From contig PFAA01000038.1 in NCBI GenBank assembly GCA_002778715.1, positions 1,468-13,006 on the forward strand: DNA of 11,539 nucleotides. Reading direction: 5' to 3'. The notes beneath the pieces are model-generated. The model was not told the origin of the DNA. It ran no database searches and was given only the letters and a program-made list of their open reading frames with translations. This DNA comes from Candidatus Campbellbacteria bacterium CG10_big_fil_rev_8_21_14_0_10_35_52. GTDB lineage: Bacteria; Patescibacteriota; Minisyncoccia; Phycocordibacterales; UBA2163. Below, piece by piece: positions 1 through 5,274 of the stretch (positions within the stretch are counted from its first letter, which is position 1; every line of letters starts with the position of its first letter). A program made the position numbers and the translations under genes.

Positions 1-16
1 AGGTATTAAAAATTTG

Positions 17-198
17 TTTGTAATTTAGAATTTGTAATTTATTTCTAACAAAGGACTTTCCTTTGTAATCATAGATAAAAACATCCCAACAAACTTAAGA
101 ATGTTATTTGTATAGCGATTTAGTGGCGATTTGGCGGTTAAACCGCCAAGTGACCATAATTAGAAATTTGTAATTTAGAATTTGTTTCTAACAGAGGA
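17..198. repeat. Direct duplication of an AT-rich motif (17-55 and 167-198)
   Basis: The 19-mer TTTGTAATTTAGAATTTGT occurs at 17-35 and 167-185. In both places it is followed by TTTCTAACARAGGA (42-55 and 185-198), with a few bases missing between the blocks in the second copy. The first copy runs into a small hairpin (CAAAGGA, 3-base loop, TCCTTTG; 49-65). Bases 60-73 are the reverse complement of CTATGATTACAAA, the sequence that opens nested-stem element copy A, so this may be a worn element end. No function is evident. Confidence 0.5.
129..151. repeat. Palindromic hairpin, CTTGG-GG family, member 1
   Basis: Arms TTGGCGGT and ACCGCCAA (131-138, 142-149) enclose a 3-base loop; one more A-T and one G-T pair extend the stem outward. 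It is followed by GTGACCA. The hairpin at 3394-3416 is built alike (CTTGGAGG arms, followed by GTGGTCA), so the two look like one dispersed family. No T-run follows on either strand, so it is not a standard terminator. Confidence 0.55.
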
Positions 199-214
199 TT
201 TTTATTTAGAAAAA

Positions 215-239
215 TTTACTAAGGTATGACTTCGGTAAA
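215..239. repeat. Degenerate hairpin of the TTTACCGAAGTC family
   Basis: TTTAC (215-219) pairs with GTAAA (235-239). The inner stem AGGT/ACTT carries a G-T pair and there is one internal mismatch. The right half, GACTTCGGTAAA, is identical to the right arm of the hairpin at 491-526, making this a worn copy of the same palindrome. Confidence 0.45.
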
Positions 240-335
240 AAGATAGATGTATAGATATTATATACTGATATCGTCTAAACTATTTAAAAAATCTATATTT
301 TATTAAAAATAACATTATTTATATTATATTTGTTA

Positions 336-405
336 TAAAATATAGAGATTTCGTTATTATGCTTTATGTATAAATATTGATATATAACGAAATCTCTATA
401 TTTTA
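336..405. repeat. Perfect 22-bp inverted repeat with 26-base spacer
   Basis: Positions 336-357 are the exact reverse complement of 384-405; the core reads ATAGAGATTTCGTTAT. The spacer (358-383) is AT-rich. A T-run lies inside the right arm, but a stem this long and AT-rich is unlike the other hairpins here. It could be a tiny non-autonomous element with terminal inverted repeats or an RNA hairpin. No flanking target duplication is obvious. Confidence 0.6.
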
Positions 406-419
406 AGATTTACATATTG

Positions 420-440
420 TATGGAAGTCTGACTTCCATA
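420..440. repeat. Dispersed palindrome, copy 1
   Basis: Ten-base arms TATGGAAGTC and GACTTCCATA flank one central T. The same arms with a central A recur at 11358-11380, nearly 11 kb away. The GTC-GAC centre also links it to the TTTACCGAAGTC hairpins. Confidence 0.65.
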
Positions 441-490
441 CTTCTATATATAATTAATGAGAAAAGAACCTTTTTTGTTGGGGATTTGAA

Positions 491-526
491 TTTACCGAGG
501 TCTACCAGAGGTCTGACTTCGGTAAA
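491..526. repeat. Hairpin of the TTTACCGAAGTC family
   Basis: TTTACCGAGGTC (491-502) pairs with GACTTCGGTAAA (515-526) over 12 positions, one of them G-T, around a 12-base loop. The loop holds a second GAGGTCT copy, suggesting internal duplication. No T-run follows on either strand. Confidence 0.55.
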
Positions 527-591
527 ATTTAATAAAAAGTAGCAATTAGGAATTAGTTTGGTGTGTCCCTCCATATATGTTCCGACCCTAT

Positions 592-726
592 GATTACAAA
601 ACTCGTTGCAGAGGCATTGTCTTTGAAAGACATTGCGTAGGCAAAGAAACACGCCGAGCATAACAAAAAATCAACAGATTTTATATGTGTCTTGCAAAGA
701 TAATGCTAAGAAAGAGTTTTGTAATT
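592..726. repeat. Nested-stem element, copy A
   Basis: The ends are a perfect 12-bp inverted repeat, ATTACAAAACTC (593-604) with GAGTTTTGTAAT (714-725). Inside are a second stem (613-619 with 701-707) and a third (622-632 with 688-698). Copy B at 1731-1862 has the same plan in the same orientation and shares identical blocks: TTTGAAAGACATTGCG, AGCATAACAAAAAA and TGTCTTGCAAA. Paired positions differ in a compensatory way between the copies, so pairing itself appears conserved. It is either a structured RNA or a small non-autonomous mobile element; strand of action is unknown. Confidence 0.7.
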
Positions 727-778
727 TAAAATATATAGTTACTCTTTGTGTAATAAAATCAGAACTTATAAATATAAT

Positions 779-798
779 TATCTTGTCTAAACGAGATA
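779..798. repeat. CTCGTYTARACGAG palindrome, copy 1
   Basis: Eight-base arms TATCTTGT and ACGAGATA (one mismatch) enclose CTAA. The flank through 807 also matches the stretch inside the HTH gene at 1568-1590, about 20 of 23 bases, so this may be a stray copy of the start of that gene rather than an independent site. Confidence 0.5.
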
Positions 799-900
799 TA
801 TTTATCTTAAAATTAAATGATTTTTGCTGTTTTGAATCCATATATTATAAATATCAATATATAAACTTATATCATTCTTATAACTGTTGCTATATATCAT

Positions 901-920
901 TATCTCGTTTAGACGAGATA
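901..920. repeat. CTCGTYTARACGAG palindrome, copy 2, just behind the HTH gene stop
   Basis: TATCTCGT and ACGAGATA form perfect 8-base arms around TTAG. The palindrome abuts the TAG stop of the HTH gene (921-923, minus). No T-run follows on the minus strand, so termination is not supported. It could be an operator or an mRNA 3' hairpin. Confidence 0.55.
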
Positions 921-1613
921 CTATTTTAATTTAAATATATTAATTAAGTTGCTTAAATTGAAAACCTTTAGACCGCTTGCTAAATGGATTTTAGTATTCA
1001 TTTTTTCATTATTAACGGAGTAAGTTACATTCCGCTCTAATATAAAACTACCAGCTATAAATAATATGCCGACTATTGCAAGTGTAACTGTTATAATGCC
1101 GGCAGGATAGAAATTTCTGCGCGTTTGAAGCGCTATTCCTTGCCTTTTAATAATCGCTTTATTGTTTTGATTTTGTAATAAATAATCTTGTCTGTATTTT
1201 CTCAAATCTACTGTTGATTTTTCAATTGTAGGAATATGCGTAATGTATTCACCTATTGATTTTACTTCATTTTCTATATTATTTTTTTCTTCATCTATTT
1301 GATTTTCCATTAAAACTTTTTTATTTATTTCTAAATTATTAGGGCGATTATCGTCAATGTAATACATAGGATTTTCTAATTCATATTTTTTATACGCTAT
1401 TCTGTTATACATTCGAGCGTTTTGTTCTTTCTTAAAACTTTTTCTTTGTTCAACGACGGCTGTTTCTTTTACATACCAATTTCTTCCAATAAGCCGACAA
1501 TCCATATTTCCACTACGGCACATCTGTCCGATATAATCGACAGAGTATCCTGTAAGTTTTGCGGCTCGTTTAGACGAGATATATTTATTTCCAGCGAAAA
1601 TTAGTTCTTCCAT
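921..1613 (-). CDS. Helix-turn-helix protein with a C-terminal membrane helix
   Basis: The 230-residue product begins with a MerR/excisionase-like (HTH_17-type) DNA-binding segment at residues 10-58 (YISSKRAAKLTGYS, then YIGQMCRSGN and LIGRNWYV). A charged linker follows (about 60-165, rich in Asn, Glu and Lys), then one strong hydrophobic helix at about 169-192, preceded by basic residues (QTRRN). This predicts a cytoplasmic DNA-binding domain and a ~38-residue outer tail: a membrane-tethered regulator. Similar HTH-plus-membrane proteins are, from memory, common in Parcubacteria, with no assigned role. The start is the first ATG of the frame, with TATAAT ending 7 bases before it and no Shine-Dalgarno, so the mRNA may be leaderless. 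It stands alone, bracketed by nested-stem copies A and B. The target and signal are unknown. Confidence 0.75.
   Translation of the reverse strand: MEELIFAGNKYISSKRAAKLTGYSVDYIGQMCRSGNMDCRLIGRNWYVKETAVVEQRKSFKKEQNARMYNRIAYKKYELENPMYYIDDNRPNNLEINKKVLMENQIDEEKNNIENEVKSIGEYITHIPTIEKSTVDLRKYRQDYLLQNQNNKAIIKRQGIALQTRRNFYPAGIITVTLAIVGILFIAGSFILERNVTYSVNNEKMNTKIHLASGLKVFNLSNLINIFKLK
1565..1578. repeat. CTCGTYTARACGAG palindrome, copy 3, inside the HTH coding sequence
   Basis: Here CTCGT-TTAG-ACGAG lies in the coding sequence and encodes residues within ISSKRA at the start of the HTH domain. The same palindrome occurs outside the gene at 779-798 and 901-920. Confidence 0.5.
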
Positions 1614-1620
1614 ATTATTT

Positions 1621-1626
1621 ATTATA
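1621..1626 (-). promoter_or_regulatory. Likely -10 box of the HTH gene
   Basis: A perfect TATAAT on the minus strand ends 7 bases before the ATG. A start point at normal spacing would fall on or next to the ATG, giving a leaderless message. No clear -35 is seen, and the surroundings are AT-rich, so chance cannot be excluded. Confidence 0.5.
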
Positions 1627-1670
1627 AGTCATATATCGCATATATAATAATTGTTAGATGTGGAAAAGTC

Positions 1671-1690
1671 CTCTATTTGACTAAATAGAG
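1671..1690 (-). terminator. Possible terminator hairpin behind gatB
   Basis: CTCTATTT and AAATAGAG arms enclose a 4-base loop. Read on the minus strand the stem is followed by GACTTTTCC, a weak T-run. The location, between gatB with its trailing element and the HTH promoter, suits a terminator for gatB transcripts. Confidence 0.4.
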
Positions 1691-1730
1691 CCATTTTATC
1701 ATCAATCAAAAAAGAAGGATTTATTTACTT

Positions 1731-1862
1731 TGAATTACGAAACTTGTCGCGGGCATAATTTTTGAAAGACATTGCGCGATGCGAACACGCAAGCATAACA
1801 AAAAAAGCGGATTTTTATGATGTCTTGCAAAAACTTATGCCAAGAAAAGGTTTCGTAATTCA
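1731..1862. repeat. Nested-stem element, copy B
   Basis: Terminal inverted repeats of 13 bases, TGAATTACGAAAC (1731-1743) and its complement (1850-1862), are perfect. The second stem is GGCATAA (1752-1758) with TTATGCC (1835-1841). The third is TTTG-A-AAGACA (1761-1771) with TGTCTT-G-CAAA (1821-1831). Inside, TTGC can pair with GCGA as a small hairpin, followed by the unpaired block AGCATAACAAAAAA. The right end lies 3 bases from the gatB stop codon, so any gatB message that reads on carries this structure in its 3' UTR, as the complement. Confidence 0.7.
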
Positions 1863-1865
1863 GGA

Positions 1866-3311
1866 TTATTTAAGAAAATCTATAAAGAGTTTTTTTAATA
1901 TTTCAGGGTTTGCCGAGCAATTTGTTTCTTTCATACCCTGCCCTATTAAGAATTGCAATGATGATTCTTTACCGCTTTTGAAATCTTTAATAACTCTTTC
2001 ATTTTCTGATATTATTTTTTCAACAATTTTTTTCAATTCGCTTTCATCGCTTCTTTGAAATAAATTTTTCTCTTCAGCGATTTTAGCGGGGTCTCCCCCT
2101 CTCTCATACATCTCATTTAAAATATTTTTTGCTCCGCGAGATGATACTTTATTTTCATAAATCATTGATATTAGTTCTGTAAAATTTTTCGCAGATATAT
2201 TTTTATGTAATTTTTTATCTAAACTTTTATCTATTTTCATAAATCCCGCTATGTCGGTCGTTATGTAGTTGGAGGCGAGCTTGATTAACTCTTTGTTTTT
2301 TTCAAATTTTTCAATTATCTCATCAAAAAGTTTCGCGAGATAAGGGTCGCGAACAAACATATTCGCGTCATCTATTTTAAGACCAAAGTTGTTTTTATAT
2401 CTTTCTCTTTTCTCCCGCGGCAATTCTGGTATTTCTTTTTTCAAATTCTCTTTTGAAAATTCTTTAATAGCGCTGATTTGAAGTTTTGGCAAATCAGGGT
2501 CTGGGAAATATCTGTAATCTTCCGAGCCCTCTTTTAGACGCTGAGAAAAAGTTTGCTGTTTGTCTTCATTCCATCCTCTTGTTTCTTGTATTACCTTTTC
2601 ACTATTTTTAAGAATACTCTCTTGTCTTTTGATTTCAAAATCAATCGCATGTTCAACCGCTCTGAATGAATTGAGATTTTTGACTTCAACTTTTGTGCCT
2701 AATGGAACAGAAAAATGCGAACTATCGTCCGCAACTTCGCGAAGCGAAACATTTGCCTCAACGCGCATTTCTCCTTTTTCCATATTCGCCCCTCCTACGG
2801 CAAGAGTTCGCAGTAAAAGCTGAAGTTCTTTCGCGAAAAAAACGGCTTGAGCGGCATTTTTAATAATCGGTTCTGTTACCATCTCCATAAGCGGAATTCC
2901 CGCTCTATTAAAATCTATTAAACTGTTTTCTTTGTCGTGAATCACCCTTGCCGTATCTTCTTCCAAATGCACCCTCGTTATGGCAATTCCCGCTAAATTT
3001 CCTCCCGACACAAGAGGATATTTATATTGGCTAATTTGATACCCTTTCGGGATATCGGGATAAAAATAATTTTTGCGGTCAAACTCCGTAAAATCAGCCA
3101 AATTGCCGCCAATCGCTATTCCTATTTTTAAAATATGCTTAACCGCCTCTTTATTTATAACTGGAAGCGTCCCAGGATGCGCTACGCACACTGGGCATAT
3201 ATTTATATTTGGTTTTTTTTCGGCAGGGTTGTTTTTAGAGTCGCAAAACATTTTTGTTTTTGTTTTCAGCTCCGCGTGTATTTCAAGACCGATAGTTGGT
3301 ATATATTTCAT
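1866..3311 (-). CDS. gatB: Aspartyl/glutamyl-tRNA(Asn/Gln) amidotransferase subunit B
   Basis: GatB is the tRNA-binding and phosphorylating subunit of GatCAB. It converts Glu-tRNAGln to Gln-tRNAGln, and Asp-tRNAAsn to Asn-tRNAAsn, using ammonia released from glutamine by GatA. The 481 residues match the usual ~475-residue length. The N-terminal catalytic domain shows GLEIHAELKTKTKMFC (8-23), CPVC with HPGTLPVIN (about 40-53), and RKNYFYPDIPKGYQISQ (about 79-95). The C-terminal third, from about 330, is the helical GatB/YqeY tail that grips the tRNA. gatA and gatC are not in the window. A tRNA-Gln gene lies about 0.9 kb upstream, matching the substrate. The start is the first ATG; no Shine-Dalgarno is visible. 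It ends in TAA three bases from nested-stem copy B. Confidence 0.97.
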   Translation of the reverse strand: MKYIPTIGLEIHAELKTKTKMFCDSKNNPAEKKPNINICPVCVAHPGTLPVINKEAVKHILKIGIAIGGNLADFTEFDRKNYFYPDIPKGYQISQYKYPLVSGGNLAGIAITRVHLEEDTARVIHDKENSLIDFNRAGIPLMEMVTEPIIKNAAQAVFFAKELQLLLRTLAVGGANMEKGEMRVEANVSLREVADDSSHFSVPLGTKVEVKNLNSFRAVEHAIDFEIKRQESILKNSEKVIQETRGWNEDKQQTFSQRLKEGSEDYRYFPDPDLPKLQISAIKEFSKENLKKEIPELPREKRERYKNNFGLKIDDANMFVRDPYLAKLFDEIIEKFEKNKELIKLASNYITTDIAGFMKIDKSLDKKLHKNISAKNFTELISMIYENKVSSRGAKNILNEMYERGGDPAKIAEEKNLFQRSDESELKKIVEKIISENERVIKDFKSGKESSLQFLIGQGMKETNCSANPEILKKLFIDFLK

Positions 3312-3320
3312 ATTAACTTC

Positions 3321-3326
3321 ATAATA
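3321..3326 (-). promoter_or_regulatory. Candidate -10 box for gatB
   Basis: TATTAT on the minus strand ends 9 bases before the gatB ATG; a second candidate, TATAAT, lies about 25 bases before the ATG. Either gives a leader too short or too poor for a Shine-Dalgarno. No -35 is recognisable. Confidence 0.3.
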
Positions 3327-3356
3327 ACATAATGTGATTATAATTAGGAAATAATG

Positions 3357-3392
3357 CCGTAAAGTCCGTAAGGTTTATAAAGTTTGTAAAGT
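3357..3392. repeat. Short ACTTTAYRR minisatellite, 4 units
   Basis: Read on the minus strand this is four 9-base units: ACTTTACAA, ACTTTATAA, ACCTTACGG and ACTTTACGG. The same unit makes the 25-copy array at 5275-5496. Here it sits just behind the 3' end of the DedA-family gene, separated only by the hairpin at 3394-3416. Confidence 0.65.
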
Positions 3393-3393
3393 A

Positions 3394-3416
3394 ACTTGGA
3401 GGCTGAACCTCCAAGT
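3394..3416. repeat. Palindromic hairpin, CTTGG-GG family, member 2
   Basis: ACTTGGAGG and CCTCCAAGT are perfect 9-base arms around CTGAA. The hairpin starts 2 bases behind the TGA stop (3419-3421) of the minus-strand membrane gene. No T-run follows on the minus strand, so 3'-end protection is as likely as termination. It resembles the hairpin at 129-151. Confidence 0.55.
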
Positions 3417-3418
3417 GG

Positions 3419-4084
3419 TCATTTTTTACCTATGCGACTTAAGCGATATATTTTATATATAATATAAATAAATCCAAAAATAAACAGGGCTCCAGTGGAA
3501 AATGCCATAAACGCAACATATTTCTTTTGAACAAGAGCTTCGCTGGTATACGCGAATATGAAAGCAAAAGGAGATATTCCTATAATCGTAGCGAGTATGT
3601 ATTTTTTGAAAGAAATTCTGCTTAAAAATCCTACAGCGTAACTTAAAATATCAACTGGTAATATCATACGGAGAAAGACAAGCCCAAAAAATTCTGTTCT
3701 GCCTCTGAAATATTTCTCATATTTTTCTAATTTTTCAAGCGATACAAAGGAAGTGAGAATTGGCTTTCCTATATGGCGCGCTATTAAAAACGCTATCATA
3801 GCGCCTATTGTCCAACCCGCTATAGAATAAATACTTGTAAGAAAAGGTCCGAATATGGCGCTTGCCGGAACTATGAGAGGAAATACGGTCAATGGAGCTA
3901 TAACTGTGGCAAGAATAAAAATAAAAATAAATAAAATTACTCCTAAAATATCGTTTTGCGCGTATATGTTTAAGTAATCTATTACCTCTCCCCTGCTTCC
4001 AATATATATCATAAGCCCGACAATAATAATAAACAATATGTGTGAAGATTTTATCAATCTTCGGTTTTTTTGAAAAAATAACAT
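3419..4084 (-). CDS. DedA / TVP38-TMEM64 (VTT domain) family membrane protein
   Basis: The 221-residue product is nearly all hydrophobic, with helices at about 14-28, 45-75, 77-103, 133-153, 161-185 and 188-213. The VTT-domain pattern is visible: a Pro-rich IVPASAIFGPFLTSIYSIAG segment (71-90), GAMIAFLIARHIGK (94-107), and FLRMILPVDILSYAVGFLS (137-155), which holds the family's Arg and Pro in a re-entrant region. Members of this superfamily act as lipid flippases or scramblases, for example recycling undecaprenyl phosphate or moving phosphatidylethanolamine; the substrate here cannot be told from sequence. It ends in TGA. The start is the first ATG, preceded by an AT-rich leader without Shine-Dalgarno. 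It appears monocistronic. Confidence 0.85.
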   Translation of the reverse strand: MLFFQKNRRLIKSSHILFIIIVGLMIYIGSRGEVIDYLNIYAQNDILGVILFIFIFILATVIAPLTVFPLIVPASAIFGPFLTSIYSIAGWTIGAMIAFLIARHIGKPILTSFVSLEKLEKYEKYFRGRTEFFGLVFLRMILPVDILSYAVGFLSRISFKKYILATIIGISPFAFIFAYTSEALVQKKYVAFMAFSTGALFIFGFIYIIYKIYRLSRIGKK

Positions 4085-4129
4085 AATAATAAATTTAATA
4101 TTAAAAATTTTTCGCGAACTTGCCTCGCC

Positions 4130-4192
4130 TATTTCGCTTCGCGAAATATAGCTCCAAATTTTATCCTTACGAAGCGCGCCTGCGTGCTTTGT
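4130..4192. repeat. Two hairpins between tRNA-Gln and the membrane gene
   Basis: TATTTCGC and GCGAAATA enclose TTC (4130-4148). A second stem pairs 4169-4179 with 4182-4192 and includes two G-T pairs. Both are richer in G and C than their surroundings. They lie downstream of tRNA-Gln on the minus strand and could mark its transcript end, but no T-run follows either. Confidence 0.4.
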
Positions 4193-4215
4193 AAATCAAT
4201 CCTCCGCTTCTTTAA

Positions 4216-4286
4216 CTGCGGGGTTAGGACTCGAACCTAAATAACAACATCCAGAGTGTTGCATCCTACCATTAGATGACCCCGCA
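4216..4286 (-). tRNA. tRNA-Gln (anticodon CTG)
   Basis: The 71-base gene folds as a full cloverleaf. The acceptor stem is TGCGGGG with CCCCGCA, starting with the U1-A72 pair typical of tRNA-Gln. The D arm is ATCT/GGAT. The anticodon stem CAACA/TGTTG holds loop CTCTGGA, with anticodon CTG reading CAG codons. The T arm is TTAGG-TTCGAGT-CCTAA. The discriminator base is G, as expected for Gln. CCA is not encoded; the next bases are TTA. It is a natural substrate for GatCAB, encoded nearby, if glutaminyl-tRNA synthetase is absent. Confidence 0.95.
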
Positions 4287-4292
4287 ATATTT

Positions 4293-4303
4293 ATTATATT
4301 ATC
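4293..4303 (-). promoter_or_regulatory. Candidate promoter of tRNA-Gln
   Basis: On the minus strand an extended -10, TGTGATAAT, and an overlapping TATAAT lie 6 to 11 bases before the tRNA 5' end. No convincing -35 is seen. Confidence 0.4.
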
Positions 4304-4387
4304 ACATTTAGAATAATTTCTAAATCCCGAATTATAACTTTCACGAAAAAATAAAGCGTTTTTTGTTGTATCTTTAGTTAAATTAAA

Positions 4388-4430
4388 ATGGTGCGTAATT
4401 TCAGCGATAGCGGATTTTCGGCACCTTTTT
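4388..4430. repeat. GGTGC repeat, copy 1
   Basis: A 36-base core runs from GGTGC (4390-4394) to GCACC (4421-4425), which are mutual reverse complements. The core contains TTTCAGCGATAGCGGATTTT. ATG precedes it and a T-run follows. It matches copies at 4482-4524 (one substitution) and 5170-5212 (two substitutions), all in the same orientation. Confidence 0.8.
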
Positions 4431-4453
4431 TAAAACTTATCGGCAAATATGTA

Positions 4454-4471
4454 GCAATATAGATATATTGC
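4454..4471. repeat. 18-bp palindrome between GGTGC copies 1 and 2
   Basis: GCAATATA and TATATTGC flank a two-base centre. A near-perfect dyad of this size with a short centre suits a dimeric regulator's operator, but no binding protein can be named. Confidence 0.4.
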
Positions 4472-4481
4472 GTATTTATAA

Positions 4482-4524
4482 ATGGTGCGTGATTTCAGCG
4501 ATAGCGGATTTTCGGCACCTTTTT
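4482..4524. repeat. GGTGC repeat, copy 2
   Basis: It has the same core as copy 1 apart from one A-to-G change, with GGTGC at 4484-4488 and GCACC at 4515-4519. Similarity to copy 3 continues past the core as CACCTTTTTATTTTA. It lies about 65 bases behind the PaaX/Cas2-like stop codon. Confidence 0.8.
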
Positions 4525-4588
4525 ATTTTAATTTTATTTTAATATTTAAAAATTTAAAATTATTTTAATAACTACACTAAATGTCAAA

Positions 4589-5134
4589 TTAAGTTAAGTT
4601 AAACTTAATCTTTAACTGTTCTTCATTGGTAAATGATTTTGCCCTGACAAATCTTACAAACGGCCTAATTAAAAAAACTTCAACTATAAAATCAATTTCA
4701 CTTTCACATTCATAAGGAAAAATAAAAACTGATTTCTGTAACTCTAAAAATCCTAATTCTTTTAATTTTATTCTTAACGCTTCTCTTGTTTTCTTTAATT
4801 TTTCCGGAATATCAAAAATAACGATTCGCCATTCGCCGTTCCATTTTGCCGGTCTCTTAATTTCTATTTCGTCCAATTTAAATTTTAACGCTTTCTTTTG
4901 ACCTTCTTTAGTAAGAACGATTTTTATGGACCCGTCTTTGTATTCTTTGTAGTCAACTAAACGGTCGTTATAAAACTCTCTAACCATAGCGTATAATCTT
5001 TTCCGTTCAATATCTTTCCATACTTTTGAAACACTTTTTATAATTTTAAAATATCCTTTCGGCGACCTTGATAAGCCCAGCGCGACACCGCTTAAAAGCA
5101 ATAATAAAATTTTCTGTTTTGTTGTTTGCTTCAT
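4589..5134 (-). CDS. PaaX-like / stand-alone Cas2-like protein
   Basis: The 181-residue product has an N-terminal winged-helix-like half (about 1-85, with basic TKQKILLLLLSGVALGLSRS and a turn DYKEYKDGSIKIVLTKEG). The C-terminal half is a ferredoxin-like, Cas2-type domain: EWRIVIFDIPEKLKKTREAL (101-120), LKELGFLELQKSVFIFPYEC (124-143). In Cas2 the Asp ending the first strand is the metal ligand; Asp108 in FDIP occupies that place. PaaX regulators join the same two domains but are usually longer, so this is a short PaaX-like protein. No cas1 or CRISPR array is present, so adaptation is unlikely; a DNA-binding repressor or a nuclease is possible. It is flanked by GGTGC repeats, copy 3 upstream and copy 2 downstream. 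Start: first ATG, no Shine-Dalgarno. Confidence 0.75.
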   Translation of the reverse strand: MKQTTKQKILLLLLSGVALGLSRSPKGYFKIIKSVSKVWKDIERKRLYAMVREFYNDRLVDYKEYKDGSIKIVLTKEGQKKALKFKLDEIEIKRPAKWNGEWRIVIFDIPEKLKKTREALRIKLKELGFLELQKSVFIFPYECESEIDFIVEVFLIRPFVRFVRAKSFTNEEQLKIKFNLT

Positions 5135-5169
5135 TTTATTTTTTTATTTTATTATTTATAATATAATAA

Positions 5170-5212
5170 ATGGTGTGTAATTTCAGCGATAGCAGATTTT
5201 CGGCACCTTTTT
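5170..5212. repeat. GGTGC repeat, copy 3 (upstream of the PaaX/Cas2-like gene)
   Basis: It differs from copy 1 at two core positions. One change turns GGTGC into GGTGT, so the end pairing survives through a G-T pair. It lies 35 to 80 bases before the PaaX/Cas2-like start codon, where an operator would sit. Confidence 0.8.
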
Positions 5213-5274
5213 ATTTTACTTAATTTTCAGCTAATTTCAACAAAAGTATACCCATTATTTATTGAATATACCAA

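Larger units (their letters stand above)
1..900. other. Gene-free, repeat-rich intergenic stretch
   Basis: No reading frame here looks like a real protein. The two open frames (410-661 minus, 633-929 plus) have low-complexity, Cys/Tyr/Ile-rich translations and are built largely from the repeats listed separately. The stretch is very AT-rich and holds at least seven hairpins or palindromes, a direct duplication, and copy A of a nested-stem element. It looks like a sink for dispersed repeats; what lies left of position 1 is unknown. Confidence 0.7.
4287..4588. other. Gene-free stretch upstream of tRNA-Gln
   Basis: About 300 bp without a coding frame. It holds the tRNA-Gln promoter, copies 1 and 2 of the GGTGC repeat and an 18-bp palindrome. 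The last ~60 bp are almost pure A and T, behind the PaaX/Cas2-like stop. Confidence 0.6.

Noticed and set aside
410..661. 83-residue minus-strand open frame
   Set aside because: It is assembled from a palindrome, a hairpin and half of copy A; no protein family is recognisable.
633..929. 98-residue plus-strand open frame
   Set aside because: It overlaps nested-stem copy A and two palindromes; the translation is Ile/Tyr/Cys-rich without domain character and no start signal is visible.
4388..4524. GGTGC repeats as a CRISPR array beside a Cas2-like gene
   Set aside because: Only two repeats lie side by side, with a 58-base AT-rich interval containing a palindrome; the third is 650 bp away across a gene. 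There is no cas1 or effector, and each repeat is followed by a T-run.
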